64,000 nucleotides of DNA from [Synechococcus] sp. NIES-970 (GTDB taxonomy: Bacteria > Cyanobacteriota > Cyanobacteriia > Cyanobacteriales > MRBY01): assembly GCA_002356215.1 (NCBI GenBank), contig AP017959.1, positions 1,054,001-1,118,000 of the forward strand, read 5' to 3'. Positions 1-8,675 of this stretch are shown here, in pieces. A program made the position numbers and the translations under genes. Each line of letters begins with the position of its first letter. Position 1 is the stretch's first letter. The notes beneath the pieces were generated by a model. That model was not told the origin of the DNA, made no database searches, and worked only from the letters and a program-made list of their open reading frames with translations.

Positions 1-349
1 TATTGACGACTTTAGTGACATAGTGCTCCATTTCTGGGCTTTCGTCTCCATAGATGCTTTCGATATGTTCGAGGCAGCAGTCGATCGCAAACTGTTGGAG
101 CTCTTCGCCGGCGATATCAAACATTTCGGTAAAGGTCTCGGGGAGGACGCGGCAGAAACGGGGTCGGTCCGCATAGATTGTGCATTTGCGGCTAGTTTTG
201 CTGTAGTGGATACACCAGCCATCAGCTCCCACCATTGCCAAATACTGCTCTAGTTGCTCGGGGGTGAGGTAGTCTTCTAGGTCCGGGCGATCGCCTGGTT
301 CGAGGTGGCAGCAAGCACCACAATTTTCGATACATTGCCAAGTGGGCAT
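1..349 (-). CDS. YkgJ-family cysteine-cluster protein (3' end outside window)
   Basis: Reading the minus strand from an ATG at 349 gives an uninterrupted frame to base 1 (about 116 codons), so the C-terminus is missing. The start reads MPTWQCIENCGACCHLEP, the CxxxCGACC cysteine cluster of the YkgJ/UPF0153 family, with further cysteines in CTIYADRPRFCR and DCC. These proteins are thought to bind a zinc or iron-sulfur cofactor; the substrate is unknown. The motif is seen directly; family placement is from memory. The next gene, psb30, is divergent, with a 150-bp spacer between them. Confidence 0.8.
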   Translation of the reverse strand, partial: MPTWQCIENCGACCHLEPGDRPDLEDYLTPEQLEQYLAMVGADGWCIHYSKTSRKCTIYADRPRFCRVLPETFTEMFDIAGEELQQFAIDCCLEHIESIYGDESPEMEHYVTKVVN

Positions 350-499
350 GGGGATCGGCCTCCGGTGTGTTACAAAACTTCATTGTTTTTTCCCTATTCT
401 CAGCAAAGCAAGACAGGCCTGACAGGGTATGATAGACATTGATTTTTAGGAAAAAAAAATTTACCCTGTTTTTTGCATTAACTCAGGAATAGGAGAAAT

Positions 500-631
500 A
501 TGGATTTTATCACAGGTTTTTTTGGTAGCCTCAACTACGAAGTAATTTTCCAGTTGACCTTCGTCTCTTTGATCCTCATTTCGGGGCCTGTTGTCATCTT
601 TTTGTTGGCAATCCGTGGTGGCGACATGTAA
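500..631 (+). CDS. psb30: Photosystem II protein Psb30 (Ycf12)
   Basis: A 43-residue protein beginning [17 protein letters not shown] and continuing with one hydrophobic segment (about residues 17-37) that ends in LLAIRGGDM. The [14 protein letters not shown] pattern is that of Psb30/Ycf12, a single-span subunit at the edge of photosystem II near cytochrome b559. An AGGAG Shine-Dalgarno site lies 5 bases before the ATG. A TATGAT hexamer at 428-433 could be the -10 box, but no convincing -35 is visible. The gene is longer at the N-terminus than the roughly 33-residue plastid form. It is followed at once by a hairpin terminator, so it is probably monocistronic. Confidence 0.88.
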   Translation: MDFITGFFGSLNYEVIFQLTFVSLILISGPVVIFLLAIRGGDM

Positions 632-660
632 TTTTTTTCAGCTACAAACTACCAGCTTAA

Positions 661-693
661 GGCAACAAACCTCCGGGACTGTTGTCTTTTTTT
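661..693 (+). terminator. Rho-independent terminator of psb30
   Basis: A 7-bp stem (GGCAACA with TGTTGTC, one G-U pair) with a 12-base loop is followed by seven T residues. It lies 30 bases after the psb30 stop and in front of the convergent recJ 3' end. Confidence 0.65.
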
Positions 694-708
694 GTGACCA
701 ATGAGTTT

Positions 709-2706
709 CTATTTTTCTAGGGTGGCGATCGCTGTTTTTATCATTTGAAAAAAGGGGGGTTGGGTGATATCAACGATTTGGTCTCCGAGTTTACCCCGCC
801 GTTGGCCTTTTTTAATGGTGAGTAATTTGCCTTGATCATTACGAATTTTTAGGGTTTGTCCTTGATTTTCAAGGGTGCAAAAATAGGTGCGGTCATTAAA
901 CGAAAAGGTTTTCTCTTCCCCTAAGGCTGGATTGCTTTGGGGAACTGCCTGCGTAGGAGGATATTGTCTGGGGGTTATTGTGCTGGGTTGGGCTCCCACT
1001 AGCTCTAACTCTAGGGTGGTTTGGCCATTCCAGCGGTTTTCTTTGAGCTTGTAGGCTATGTCCAGGGGGGATGGGATGGGGAGATAGTCGCCCCATTGCC
1101 AGGCGATCGCCTTAATCGAAAAAATTTGGCCATTGAGGGTTTGGCCCAGGGTAAATTTCAGATGATTTTTACCGATTGTTTGCTGCTCTAAAATGCGCAC
1201 ATTTTTGGTGCAGAAAATAGGTTCTGGATTCCCAATACCCCAGGGATGCAATTGATCAATTTGTCGATAAAACTCCCCAGTGAGATCCGTAAAATCTACC
1301 ACTGCGTCAATTTTAACCAGGGGTTTGAGGTGTTCTGGTTCCAGTAATTGATGGGCAAATTCGCTGAGTTTTTCTGTAAAGGTGGCCAAATTATCTTTCG
1401 CGAGGGAAAAACCACCCGCCGCCTTGTGCCCCCCAAATTTGCCCAATAAATCTTGGCAGTAATTCAAGGCCTCAAAAACGTTAAATTCTTCAATGCCCCG
1501 GGCCGAACCTCGAATTTTGCCGTCTGCTTCATCGGTGCAGATAAACACCGGGACGCCGTAGCGTTCTACCAACCGGGAGGCCACAATACCGATCACGCCG
1601 TGGTGCCACTCGCTGTTACACACCACTAACACCCGTTGCCCCTGGTAATCGATAGGTGTATTTTCCACGAGGGCGATCGCCGCCGCCTCGATTTGGGTAC
1701 AGAGTTCTTGGCGCTGCTTGTTAATCTGTTCACATTGCATTGCCCGTTCCAACGCGAGCCCCTGATCCTCCGTGGTGAGCAGTTCGATCACCTTTTGGGG
1801 ATCATCGATGCGACCAATGGCATTGATACGTGGCCCCAGGCGAAAACCAATATCGTCAGGTTTGAGTTGTTTCTTTTGGTCATCCACCCCCGCCAACTGG
1901 ATTAAGGCTTGGATCCCAGGGAGAGCTGATTGAGGCAGTAATTTAAGGCCCCGCTTTAGCCAACGACGATTGACCCCCGTTAGGGGAGCTAAGTCGGCGA
2001 TCGTCCCCAGGGTAAACAACTCTAAAATTTGGCTCGTCAGTCCCTCTAATTTGCCCAGAGCTTGGGCCAGGGAAACCGCGAGGACATAGGCCACTCCCAC
2101 CCCTGCCAAACCAGCATAGGGAGACATGGTAGGCAGTAATTTCGGATTGAGAATCCCATTGGCTGGGGGGAGCTGCTCCGGCAAATCGTGGTGGTCAGTG
2201 ATGATCACATCTAGCCCGAGATCTCGGGCCAAGGCGATTGGTGCATAGGCAGAAATACCATTATCTACGGTGAGGATCAGGCCCACCCCTTCCTCGGCAA
2301 ATTCTGTGACAATGCGTTCATTGATGCCATAGCCATCTTTCATCCGACTGGGGATTGCGTAGGTCACATTGGCCCCCAGGTGGCGCAGTGCCCGCAACAA
2401 TAGCGCCGTACTGGTCATCCCATCGGCATCATAATCCCCACAAATGGCAATTAGGGTTTCGTCGGCGATCGCCTCCTGGAGCAGCTCTACACTGAGAGCG
2501 AGATCTTCAAACTCCACCAGTGGTGAGGGCAGCCGCTGGGATTCCGGTTGAATATATACTTGAGCCTGCTCTGCTGTGTGAATCTGACGATTGACCAACA
2601 CCTGAGCCACCAAGGGATGTAAGCCCACCGCCGCCACGAGGGTTTGGGTTAACTCCGGTTGGCGATCGGCAATCTGCCAGCGTTGTTGGGGAAGGCGATT
2701 CGTCAT
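709..2706 (-). CDS. recJ: Single-stranded-DNA-specific exonuclease RecJ
   Basis: RecJ is a 5'-3' single-strand exonuclease used in RecFOR recombination, base-excision and mismatch repair. The DHH phosphoesterase signature is complete: GDYDADG at about residues 90-96 (motif I), TVDNG near 147, DHH at 171-173 (motif III), and the DHHA1 motif GGHKAAGG at about 425-432. An OB-like region follows with PWGIGNPEP. The product is 665 residues, slightly longer than E. coli RecJ. The ATG start lies just before a long spacer of about 225 bp to rpaB, which is also on the minus strand, so co-transcription from rpaB is possible. Confidence 0.95.
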   Translation of the reverse strand: MTNRLPQQRWQIADRQPELTQTLVAAVGLHPLVAQVLVNRQIHTAEQAQVYIQPESQRLPSPLVEFEDLALSVELLQEAIADETLIAICGDYDADGMTSTALLLRALRHLGANVTYAIPSRMKDGYGINERIVTEFAEEGVGLILTVDNGISAYAPIALARDLGLDVIITDHHDLPEQLPPANGILNPKLLPTMSPYAGLAGVGVAYVLAVSLAQALGKLEGLTSQILELFTLGTIADLAPLTGVNRRWLKRGLKLLPQSALPGIQALIQLAGVDDQKKQLKPDDIGFRLGPRINAIGRIDDPQKVIELLTTEDQGLALERAMQCEQINKQRQELCTQIEAAAIALVENTPIDYQGQRVLVVCNSEWHHGVIGIVASRLVERYGVPVFICTDEADGKIRGSARGIEEFNVFEALNYCQDLLGKFGGHKAAGGFSLAKDNLATFTEKLSEFAHQLLEPEHLKPLVKIDAVVDFTDLTGEFYRQIDQLHPWGIGNPEPIFCTKNVRILEQQTIGKNHLKFTLGQTLNGQIFSIKAIAWQWGDYLPIPSPLDIAYKLKENRWNGQTTLELELVGAQPSTITPRQYPPTQAVPQSNPALGEEKTFSFNDRTYFCTLENQGQTLKIRNDQGKLLTIKKGQRRGKLGDQIVDITQPPFFQMIKTAIATLEK

Positions 2707-2932
2707 AGAAAATTGGGAATAAATAATTCAGTAAATGTGGGGTAGATAAAGCAGCCGTAGAGATCGACCAAGTAACCATGCCATCTACAAAACCTGAGAA
2801 TGCCGCCCACAGCCCATAAAGTATCAGGTGGTAATATCCAGCAACCGCCAATCATGCGAAGAAAAAGAAGATCATGGTGAGAATTTTTCCCGCGCCATGA
2901 TCTAGATCTGGGAATTGTCCAGTGACAGGAGC

Positions 2933-3661
2933 CTATTCATCACCCGGTTCAAGGATCCGTTGAAACAAATACCCTGTACCTCTCGCTGTCAAAATCAATT
3001 CTGGATTGCTGGGGTCATCTTCTAGCTTTGCCCTCAGGCGGGAAATATGCACATCCACAACGCGGGTGTCCACATGGCGCTCAGGGGTATAGCCCCAAAC
3101 TTCCTGGAGGATTTCTGAGCGGGAAAAGGGCTCCCCAGAACGACTCACCAGTAATTCAAGCAAGCTAAATTCCATACCTGTGAGCCGAATGCGCTCATCA
3201 CCTTTGTATACTTGGCGCTTATTGGTATCAATGCGGATTGAACCCACATGGATCACTCCAGAGCTGGGAATGCCCGTCACTCCATTTTTTTCAACCCGGC
3301 GGAGCACCGAGCGAATTCTTGCTTCGAGCTCCTTCGGAGAAAAGGGTTTGACCACATAGTCATCGGCTCCGAGTTCCAAACCGGTAATTCGATCCGCTAC
3401 GTCCCCCAGGGCCGTTAACATGATAATGGGCACATCAGACTCTTTGCGGAGTTCTTGGCAGACGCCGTAGCCATCAAGCTTCGGCATCATTACGTCGAGC
3501 ACCACAAGGTCAGGGTCAGTTTCATCAAAGGTAGCCAGGGCTTCTTCGCCATCAGCGGCCGTCACAACCTCATAACCGATCATGGAGAGGCGGGTTTCGA
3601 GAATGCGTCGGATGCTGGCCTCGTCGTCAACGACTAGAATTCTTTCTTTATGATTTTCCAA
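2933..3661 (-). CDS. rpaB: Response regulator RpaB (OmpR family, Ycf27)
   Basis: RpaB is the essential cyanobacterial OmpR-type regulator (partner of histidine kinase Hik33/NblS) that binds HLR1 boxes and controls high-light genes and excitation transfer. Receiver domain about 1-120: acidic pair DD at 12-13, phosphoacceptor D56 in VVLDVMMP, conserved lysine in VVKPFSP. The C-terminal winged-helix carries RLTGMEFSLLELLV and RVVDVHISRLRAKLEDDP and ends in GTGYLF. At 242 residues it matches known RpaB almost throughout. The start codon is TTG (bases 3659-3661), chosen because it gives the family N-terminus MENHKE and no in-frame ATG exists before residue 27; an AGGAG lies about 11 bases upstream. 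Confidence 0.95.
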   Translation of the reverse strand: MENHKERILVVDDEASIRRILETRLSMIGYEVVTAADGEEALATFDETDPDLVVLDVMMPKLDGYGVCQELRKESDVPIIMLTALGDVADRITGLELGADDYVVKPFSPKELEARIRSVLRRVEKNGVTGIPSSGVIHVGSIRIDTNKRQVYKGDERIRLTGMEFSLLELLVSRSGEPFSRSEILQEVWGYTPERHVDTRVVDVHISRLRAKLEDDPSNPELILTARGTGYLFQRILEPGDE

Positions 3662-3741
3662 GTTCCTTTACGCTCCTGTTGACTTTCGGTAAGTGTTATT
3701 GAAGTTTATTAAGTAGAGTGCTCTAGATATAAGAATATCGC

Positions 3742-3785
3742 TTTCCTGAAATCTGACGAGGGTTGTGGCCGTGGTTTTCAGGAAA
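3742..3785. repeat. 10-bp inverted repeat between rpaB and radA
   Basis: TTTCCTGAAA at 3742-3751 is the exact reverse complement of TTTCAGGAAA at 3776-3785, with 24 bases between the arms. It lies about 80 bp upstream of the rpaB start (minus strand) and about 100 bp upstream of the radA start, so it could be an operator for either gene or a hairpin in a leader. No T-run follows, so it does not look like a terminator. Confidence 0.5.
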
Positions 3786-3882
3786 ATAAGCCATTTTTTA
3801 AGATTTATTTCGGAAAGTTTGGGTTGCGCTGGAGTACGAGTGCCACAAATTGAAATCTGTTGTGAGGAGAGACCCAAAAATC

Positions 3883-5301
3883 ATGGCCAAGGCCAAAACT
3901 GTTTATATCTGTCGTGAGTGTGGGGCGGAGGCCCGCCAGTGGCTTGGAAAATGTCCAGACTGCGGTGTTTATGGTTCTCTCCAAGAGGAAATCCGTGAGA
4001 AGGAAAGTAGTGCTGGGGTTAGCCGCACTTGGCATCAAAAACCGTCTACCCATTCTAAAAGTGCTGCCCCCATACCCCGTACAGCGATTAAGTTTTCAGA
4101 AATTGATACAGGCCGACAGATGCGGTTTGGGTCTGGATTTGGGGAACTAGACCGTGTTCTTGGGGGGGGCTTAGTGCCGGGATCTCTGGTACTGATTGGT
4201 GGTGATCCGGGCATTGGTAAATCTACTTTATTACTCCAGGTCGCTTATCAACTCAGTGCGGATTTACCACGGATTTTGTATGTGTCGGCGGAGGAGTCGG
4301 GCCAACAAATTAAACTGCGGGGCGATCGCCTCCGGTCTGCGGACCAGAACCCTGAGGAAAATTTATATATCCTCACAGAAACCGGCCTAGAAACAATTTT
4401 GGGGGAACTGGAAACCCTGCGGCCCCAGGTGGCGGTGATCGACAGTATTCAAACCCTATATTATTCGGCGTTGGGTTCTGCGCCAGGGTCGGTGTCCCAG
4501 GTGCGGGAATGCACGTCGGCATTGATGCAGGTGGCAAAGCGGGAAAATATCACTCTTTTTATCGTCGGCCATGTGACCAAAGAGGGGGCGATCGCCGGGC
4601 CACGGGTCTTAGAGCATTTGGTTGATACAGTCTTGTATTTTGAGGGCGATCGCTATGCCTCCCATCGTCTGTTGCGGTCGGTAAAAAATCGCTTCGGAGC
4701 GACCCATGAGGTCGGTATTTTTGAGATGGGGGAAGGGGGTTTAGAAGAAGTCCTTAATCCCTCGGAACTCTTTCTCGGTAACCGCGATGAAGTCACCCCA
4801 GGGACAGCCACCGTCGTCGCCTGTGAAGGAACCCGTCCTCTGTTGGTAGAACTGCAAGCCCTCGTTAGTCCCACCAGCTACGCTTCCCCTAGGCGATCGA
4901 CGACGGGGGTAGATTATTCGCGCCTCCAACAAATTTTGGCGGTCTTGGAAAAACGGGTTGGTATTCCCCTCTCGAAGCTCGATGCCTATGTTGCCTCAGC
5001 GGGCGGACTCACGGTTTCAGAGCCTGCCGTTGACCTGGGGATGGCTGTTTCTCTAGTGGCGAGTTTTCGCGATCGCCTGGTTTCTCCCCAAACGGTGATT
5101 ATTGGCGAAGTGGGCCTGGGGGGGCAGATTCGGCCTGTGTCTCACCTGGAAACCCGACTGCGGGAAGCGATGAAACTAGGCTTTACCCGGGCGATTGTAC
5201 CCAAAGGGCAAAAATTACCGGACGGTCTTGACCTGGATATCATTCCCGTGGGCAGGATCTTAGATGCGATTGTCGCGGCCCTACCCGCTGCCCAGGAGTA
5301 A
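3883..5301 (+). CDS. radA: DNA repair protein RadA (Sms)
   Basis: RadA is a RecA-like ATPase and helicase that promotes branch migration in recombination repair. From the ATG at 3883 the product has 472 residues: a four-cysteine zinc finger (C10, C13, C24, C27), Walker A GGDPGIGKST, the RadA-specific KNRFG motif, and a C-terminal Lon-like domain (VGLGGQIRPV). An upstream in-frame TTG at 3850 would add 11 residues, but GAGGAG at 3864-3869 sits 13 bases before the ATG and the family begins MAK-K, so the ATG is preferred. It is divergent from rpaB and convergent with the downstream protease gene, with only 5 bases between them. Confidence 0.95.
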   Translation: MAKAKTVYICRECGAEARQWLGKCPDCGVYGSLQEEIREKESSAGVSRTWHQKPSTHSKSAAPIPRTAIKFSEIDTGRQMRFGSGFGELDRVLGGGLVPGSLVLIGGDPGIGKSTLLLQVAYQLSADLPRILYVSAEESGQQIKLRGDRLRSADQNPEENLYILTETGLETILGELETLRPQVAVIDSIQTLYYSALGSAPGSVSQVRECTSALMQVAKRENITLFIVGHVTKEGAIAGPRVLEHLVDTVLYFEGDRYASHRLLRSVKNRFGATHEVGIFEMGEGGLEEVLNPSELFLGNRDEVTPGTATVVACEGTRPLLVELQALVSPTSYASPRRSTTGVDYSRLQQILAVLEKRVGIPLSKLDAYVASAGGLTVSEPAVDLGMAVSLVASFRDRLVSPQTVIIGEVGLGGQIRPVSHLETRLREAMKLGFTRAIVPKGQKLPDGLDLDIIPVGRILDAIVAALPAAQE

Positions 5302-5306
5302 GCCTG

Positions 5307-6521
5307 TTAAGATTCCGCTTGCAGTTGCTGGGCAATTTCTACGAGGGGAAAGCCAGTAGGGTAGATCCGTTCTGTGCGGATTCGCTGAAGCTCCTGGGGG
5401 GGGAGAATAATGGCGTATTCTTTGGCGATCGCCTGGACAATATTGGCCCGGTCAATGATCCCCGCCACTGCTCCGGCTGGGGAAAGCACCGTGATAAAAG
5501 GATCTTCTAAGGCTTCTAGGGCACAGATCACCGTGGCTAAATTGTCCTGTTCTGTGACCGCGGGGATTTCTGTCAAGGGGGAGGCGATCGCCGTTAATTC
5601 CAACTGTTCCCACTGGCTCCGTTCGATGTGATGGAGAGCTTGGGGCCGAATGAGACCGCGATAACGGCCTTCGGAGCTGGCATAGGTGGGCCGGGTGGGT
5701 TTTGTTGCCAAGACTAGATATTGATCTGCGAATTCCCGCAGGGAAAGGTGAGCATTCACCACCCGAAAATCTCGGGCCATGACCACCTCTGCCTTGAGGT
5801 GCAATAAAACATTCTGTAAATCACTGATCCGTTCGTAGGCGTTGGCATTACGCAGCACAAACCAACCAATCAGTGCTAGCCACAAGCCGCCAAATTCGCC
5901 AACGAGCAACACGACCAACAGACCAAAGGCGATCGCCATTGTCCCCAGAAATTTGCCACTGGCCGCCGCATAACGAACTCCCTTAAGGCGATCGCCCGTC
6001 CATTGCCAAACAACGGCTTTCAACATTTGTCCCCCATCTAGAGGCAAACCAGGAATCAAGTTAAACAGTGCTAAAACTAAATTCAAACGGGCCATATCCC
6101 GCGTGAAAAAGATGCCCACTTCCCCCAGAGGCACATATTGCCACAGCAACCAAAATAGGCAAAATAAACTCAAACTCACCAAGGGCCCGGCAATCGCCAC
6201 CGCAAAAGCACCTAGGGGATTTTGGGATTCGCGGTCAATGGCCGCTACCCCCCCAAATAAAAAAAGAGTGATTGATTTAACGCCGATCCCCTGGGATTTT
6301 GCCACCAAACTATGGCCCAATTCGTGGAGCAGCACCGAACTAAACAGCAACAACGCCATGGTTAGCCCCACAACCATCGCCCAAAAAGGCGATCGCACTA
6401 AACCCTGGGCGAGGACATCATTGGCATCCACCGCCGTAATCAAAATTAAAATTACAAACCAGGAACGATCCAGGTATAACGGGATGCCAAAGAGCGATCC
6501 CACTTGCCAATTCTTTTGCAT
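5307..6521 (-). CDS. Site-2 protease (M50 family) with CBS domains
   Basis: An intramembrane zinc metalloprotease of the rhomboid-independent S2P group III type. The catalytic HELGH is at residues 66-70 and the second zinc ligand motif is PGLPLDGGQ near 158-165. Five or so hydrophobic segments fill residues 20-225, and a pair of CBS-like repeats, probable nucleotide sensors, fills about 240-400. S2Ps release membrane-bound regulators such as anti-sigma factors; the substrate here is unknown. The ATG at 6521 is used; a GTG three codons earlier is possible. Total 404 residues. The neighbour tRNA-Pro lies on the opposite strand. Confidence 0.85.
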   Translation of the reverse strand: MQKNWQVGSLFGIPLYLDRSWFVILILITAVDANDVLAQGLVRSPFWAMVVGLTMALLLFSSVLLHELGHSLVAKSQGIGVKSITLFLFGGVAAIDRESQNPLGAFAVAIAGPLVSLSLFCLFWLLWQYVPLGEVGIFFTRDMARLNLVLALFNLIPGLPLDGGQMLKAVVWQWTGDRLKGVRYAAASGKFLGTMAIAFGLLVVLLVGEFGGLWLALIGWFVLRNANAYERISDLQNVLLHLKAEVVMARDFRVVNAHLSLREFADQYLVLATKPTRPTYASSEGRYRGLIRPQALHHIERSQWEQLELTAIASPLTEIPAVTEQDNLATVICALEALEDPFITVLSPAGAVAGIIDRANIVQAIAKEYAIILPPQELQRIRTERIYPTGFPLVEIAQQLQAES

Positions 6522-6660
6522 AGCACCCACAGAAACCGTCGGCGAAAATATTCAGAGAAGGGTCACCTGCGATCATAACAACTTTGGGCGATCGCCTTTT
6601 TTAAAGAAAAATCTTGCCATTTCAAAAAACATCGCCTACAATGTAACACTGTTGACAAAA

Positions 6661-6734
6661 CGGGGCGTAGCGCAGCTTGGTAGCGCACCACTTTGGGGTA
6701 GTGGGGGTCGTGGGTTCAAATCCCGCCGCTCCGA
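6661..6734 (+). tRNA. tRNA-Pro (anticodon GGG)
   Basis: A full cloverleaf: acceptor stem CGGGGCG with CGCTCCG (one G-U), D stem GCGC/GCGC, anticodon stem CCACT/AGTGG around the 7-base loop TTGGGGT, giving anticodon GGG at positions 34-36, and a T arm GTGGG-TTCAAAT-CCCGC. The discriminator base is A and the CCA end is not encoded. Predicted to read CCC and CCU codons. Confidence 0.93.
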
Positions 6735-6801
6735 TACAAATTCAAAAAAATCCCCCCGCGAGCTTCTGGACTATCCAGGAGCTCTCTTTGGTTTTCTGTC
6801 C

Positions 6802-7749
6802 CTAGCGACCTGTCAAAACAACTCGACCGGCCAAAACGATCGCCGCCGGATCTTCTTTACTCGGACGAAAAGCCCCAATACCGAGGCAATGATTTGCCAG
6901 ATCATAAATGGCAAGGGGGGCTTCCAGGGGCTCTGCCAGATCAGGGTCCCAGGCAATTTTTTGGCCATAGCTCCACTGTTCCACCTGGGTCGCTGTTAAA
7001 ACCAATCGGGGTAAATGGGCCAGAATTTGATCGGGTGGGAGAAATTTGAATGATCCCGCTTCTCGCTGGGCCGCAATCTCTTCAAGGGTTACACTTTCTG
7101 CCAAGGCAAAACCACCGCTCAATGTCCGGGTTAACCCAGATAGGGTGGCCCCTACCCCTAATTTTTCGCCTAGGTCCCTGGCGATCGCCCGGATGTAGGT
7201 GCCTTCGCCGCAATGAATATCAAGGGTTAATTCTGGAAAATCCCCCGGTTGCCAAGCATGGATCTTCAGAGAACTAACCTCCACTTGGCGACTGGGTACA
7301 TCCACCGCAATGCCCTGGCGAGCTAACTCATACAGCCGCTTTCCATCCCGTTGAATCGCGCTAAAAGCAGGTGGAATTTGGGTAATCGTCCCTAAAAAAT
7401 TCGGTAAAACAGCTTCAATCTGCGTCAGAGTTAAAGCACCACAGGCTTGCTGGAAAATCACATCTCCTTCCAAATCATCTGTGGTTGTCTTGACCCCAAA
7501 GCGGACGATGCCCCGATAAGCCTTTTGTTTAGGTAAATATTGCAACAGACGAGTGGCTTTACTGACGGCGATCGGTAGTACCCCCGTCGCCATTGGATCT
7601 AGGGTTCCTCCATGGCCAATTTTTTTTGTCCCCAGGAGCCGCCGCATTTTTCCTACACAGTCATGGGATGTCCAACCAGCATCTTTATATAAATTGATAA
7701 ATCCCCAGTCATGATTCCCCTGGAGTTCTGGGGTGGGTTGCTGTTCCAA
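6802..7749 (-). CDS. truB: tRNA pseudouridine(55) synthase TruB
   Basis: TruB converts U55 in the T loop of nearly all tRNAs to pseudouridine. The catalytic motif GGTLDPMATGVLP lies at about residues 47-59, with D51 as the nucleophile. Further family blocks KAYRG, PPAFSAIQRDGKRLYELARQG and GTYIRAIARDLGE are present. The product has 315 residues. The start is a TTG at 7747-7749 with a strong GGAGG four bases upstream; no in-frame ATG occurs before the conserved region. It is convergent with the tRNA-Pro gene. Confidence 0.95.
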   Translation of the reverse strand: MEQQPTPELQGNHDWGFINLYKDAGWTSHDCVGKMRRLLGTKKIGHGGTLDPMATGVLPIAVSKATRLLQYLPKQKAYRGIVRFGVKTTTDDLEGDVIFQQACGALTLTQIEAVLPNFLGTITQIPPAFSAIQRDGKRLYELARQGIAVDVPSRQVEVSSLKIHAWQPGDFPELTLDIHCGEGTYIRAIARDLGEKLGVGATLSGLTRTLSGGFALAESVTLEEIAAQREAGSFKFLPPDQILAHLPRLVLTATQVEQWSYGQKIAWDPDLAEPLEAPLAIYDLANHCLGIGAFRPSKEDPAAIVLAGRVVLTGR

Positions 7750-7809
7750 ATGACCTCCTTTTTCGCCCTGTTAACGGCAACAAACCCTTGTATTTTGCCC
7801 TATCCTGGC

Positions 7810-7839
7810 TTGGCACGACAAAAAAGATCTTGCTATACT
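7810..7839 (+). promoter_or_regulatory. Sigma-70-type promoter of the RpaB-like regulator gene
   Basis: TTGGCA (7810-7815) and TATACT (7834-7839) are separated by 18 bases, close to the TTGACA/TATAAT consensus. The expected transcription start is near 7846, about 60 bases before the GTG start of the response regulator at 7908. Confidence 0.65.
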
Positions 7840-7840
7840 T

Positions 7841-7858
7841 CTTGTAACGAAATGTAAA
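7841..7858 (-). promoter_or_regulatory. HLR1-like RpaB binding site
   Basis: On the minus strand the sequence reads TTTACATTTCGTTACAAG: two direct 8-base units with a 2-base spacer. The published HLR1 pattern is (G/T)TTACA(T/A)(T/A)-NN-(G/T)TTACA(T/A)(T/A); unit 1 matches 8 of 8 and unit 2 matches 7 of 8. The site starts one base after the -10 hexamer and covers the likely transcription start, a place where binding would be expected to repress. Confidence 0.65.
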
Positions 7859-7907
7859 GAATCGTTTCTAAGAAACCCCACCGTTGCAACAAGGAGTTCC
7901 GTCCATC

Positions 7908-8654
7908 GTGGTAGACAATAAGGCAACCATCCTCGTGGTCGATGACGAAATCGCCGTACGTCGTATTTTACAAACCCGTCTATCCATGATTGGCTATGAA
8001 ATCATGACAGCTGCTGATGGCGATGAGGCCCTTGAGTTGTTTTGGCGCGAGGATCCAGACTTAGTCATCTTAGATGTGATGATGCCGAAGCGGGATGGCT
8101 ATTATGTGTGCCAAGAAATCCGCCGGGAATCAAATACGCCGATTATTATGCTGACAGCCCTCGGTGATGTGGCAGACCGGATTACGGGCCTCCGCTTTGG
8201 GGCGGATGATTACCTCATCAAGCCTTTTTCGCCTAAAGAGCTTGAAGTGCGGATCCAATGTATTCTCCGACGTACCCAAAAAACCATTGCCCCCACTGAG
8301 GAATCAGGCATTCTCCGGACGGCAAACCTGGTGATCGACACAAACCGCCGCAAGGTCACCCAAAATAACAAGCCCCTGCGCTTAACCCATATTGAGTTTA
8401 ATTTGCTGGAATTACTGGTGAATCAAGCGGGAGAACCCCTTAGCCGAACGGATATCCTCACGGCTATTTGGGGCTATGTGCCGCGTCGCCACAGTGATCT
8501 ACGGGTGGTGGATGTTCATGTGTCGCGTCTCCGGTCAAAAATCGAAAATGATCCGCGCCAGCCGGAATTTATCATCACGGAACGGGGTACAGGCTATCTT
8601 TTCCGAAAGTTACCGCTGGCGATCGCCTCTAATACTCCATCAATCGCCGTCTAG
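7908..8654 (+). CDS. OmpR-family response regulator, close paralogue of RpaB
   Basis: A receiver (residues 1-120, phosphoacceptor D56 in VILDVMMP, lysine in LIKPFSPKE) plus winged-helix output (RLTHIEFNLLELLV, RVVDVHVSRLRSKIENDP, GTGYLF). In residues 8-60 about three quarters of positions equal RpaB encoded 4 kb away. The GTG at 7908 is preferred over the TTG at 7884: AAGGAG at 7891-7896 precedes it, and it places seven residues before ILVVDDE exactly as in RpaB. The product has 248 residues. The C-terminal tail and linker diverge from RpaB. Its promoter carries an HLR1 box, so it may be under RpaB control. No cognate kinase is adjacent. Confidence 0.9.
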   Translation: MVDNKATILVVDDEIAVRRILQTRLSMIGYEIMTAADGDEALELFWREDPDLVILDVMMPKRDGYYVCQEIRRESNTPIIMLTALGDVADRITGLRFGADDYLIKPFSPKELEVRIQCILRRTQKTIAPTEESGILRTANLVIDTNRRKVTQNNKPLRLTHIEFNLLELLVNQAGEPLSRTDILTAIWGYVPRRHSDLRVVDVHVSRLRSKIENDPRQPEFIITERGTGYLFRKLPLAIASNTPSIAV

Positions 8655-8675
8655 TTTTCAGTTGTTTTAAAGATT

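Noticed and set aside
6103-6999. 298-codon ORF spanning tRNA-Pro
   Set aside because: It reads antisense through the protease and truB genes and across the tRNA; no family features.
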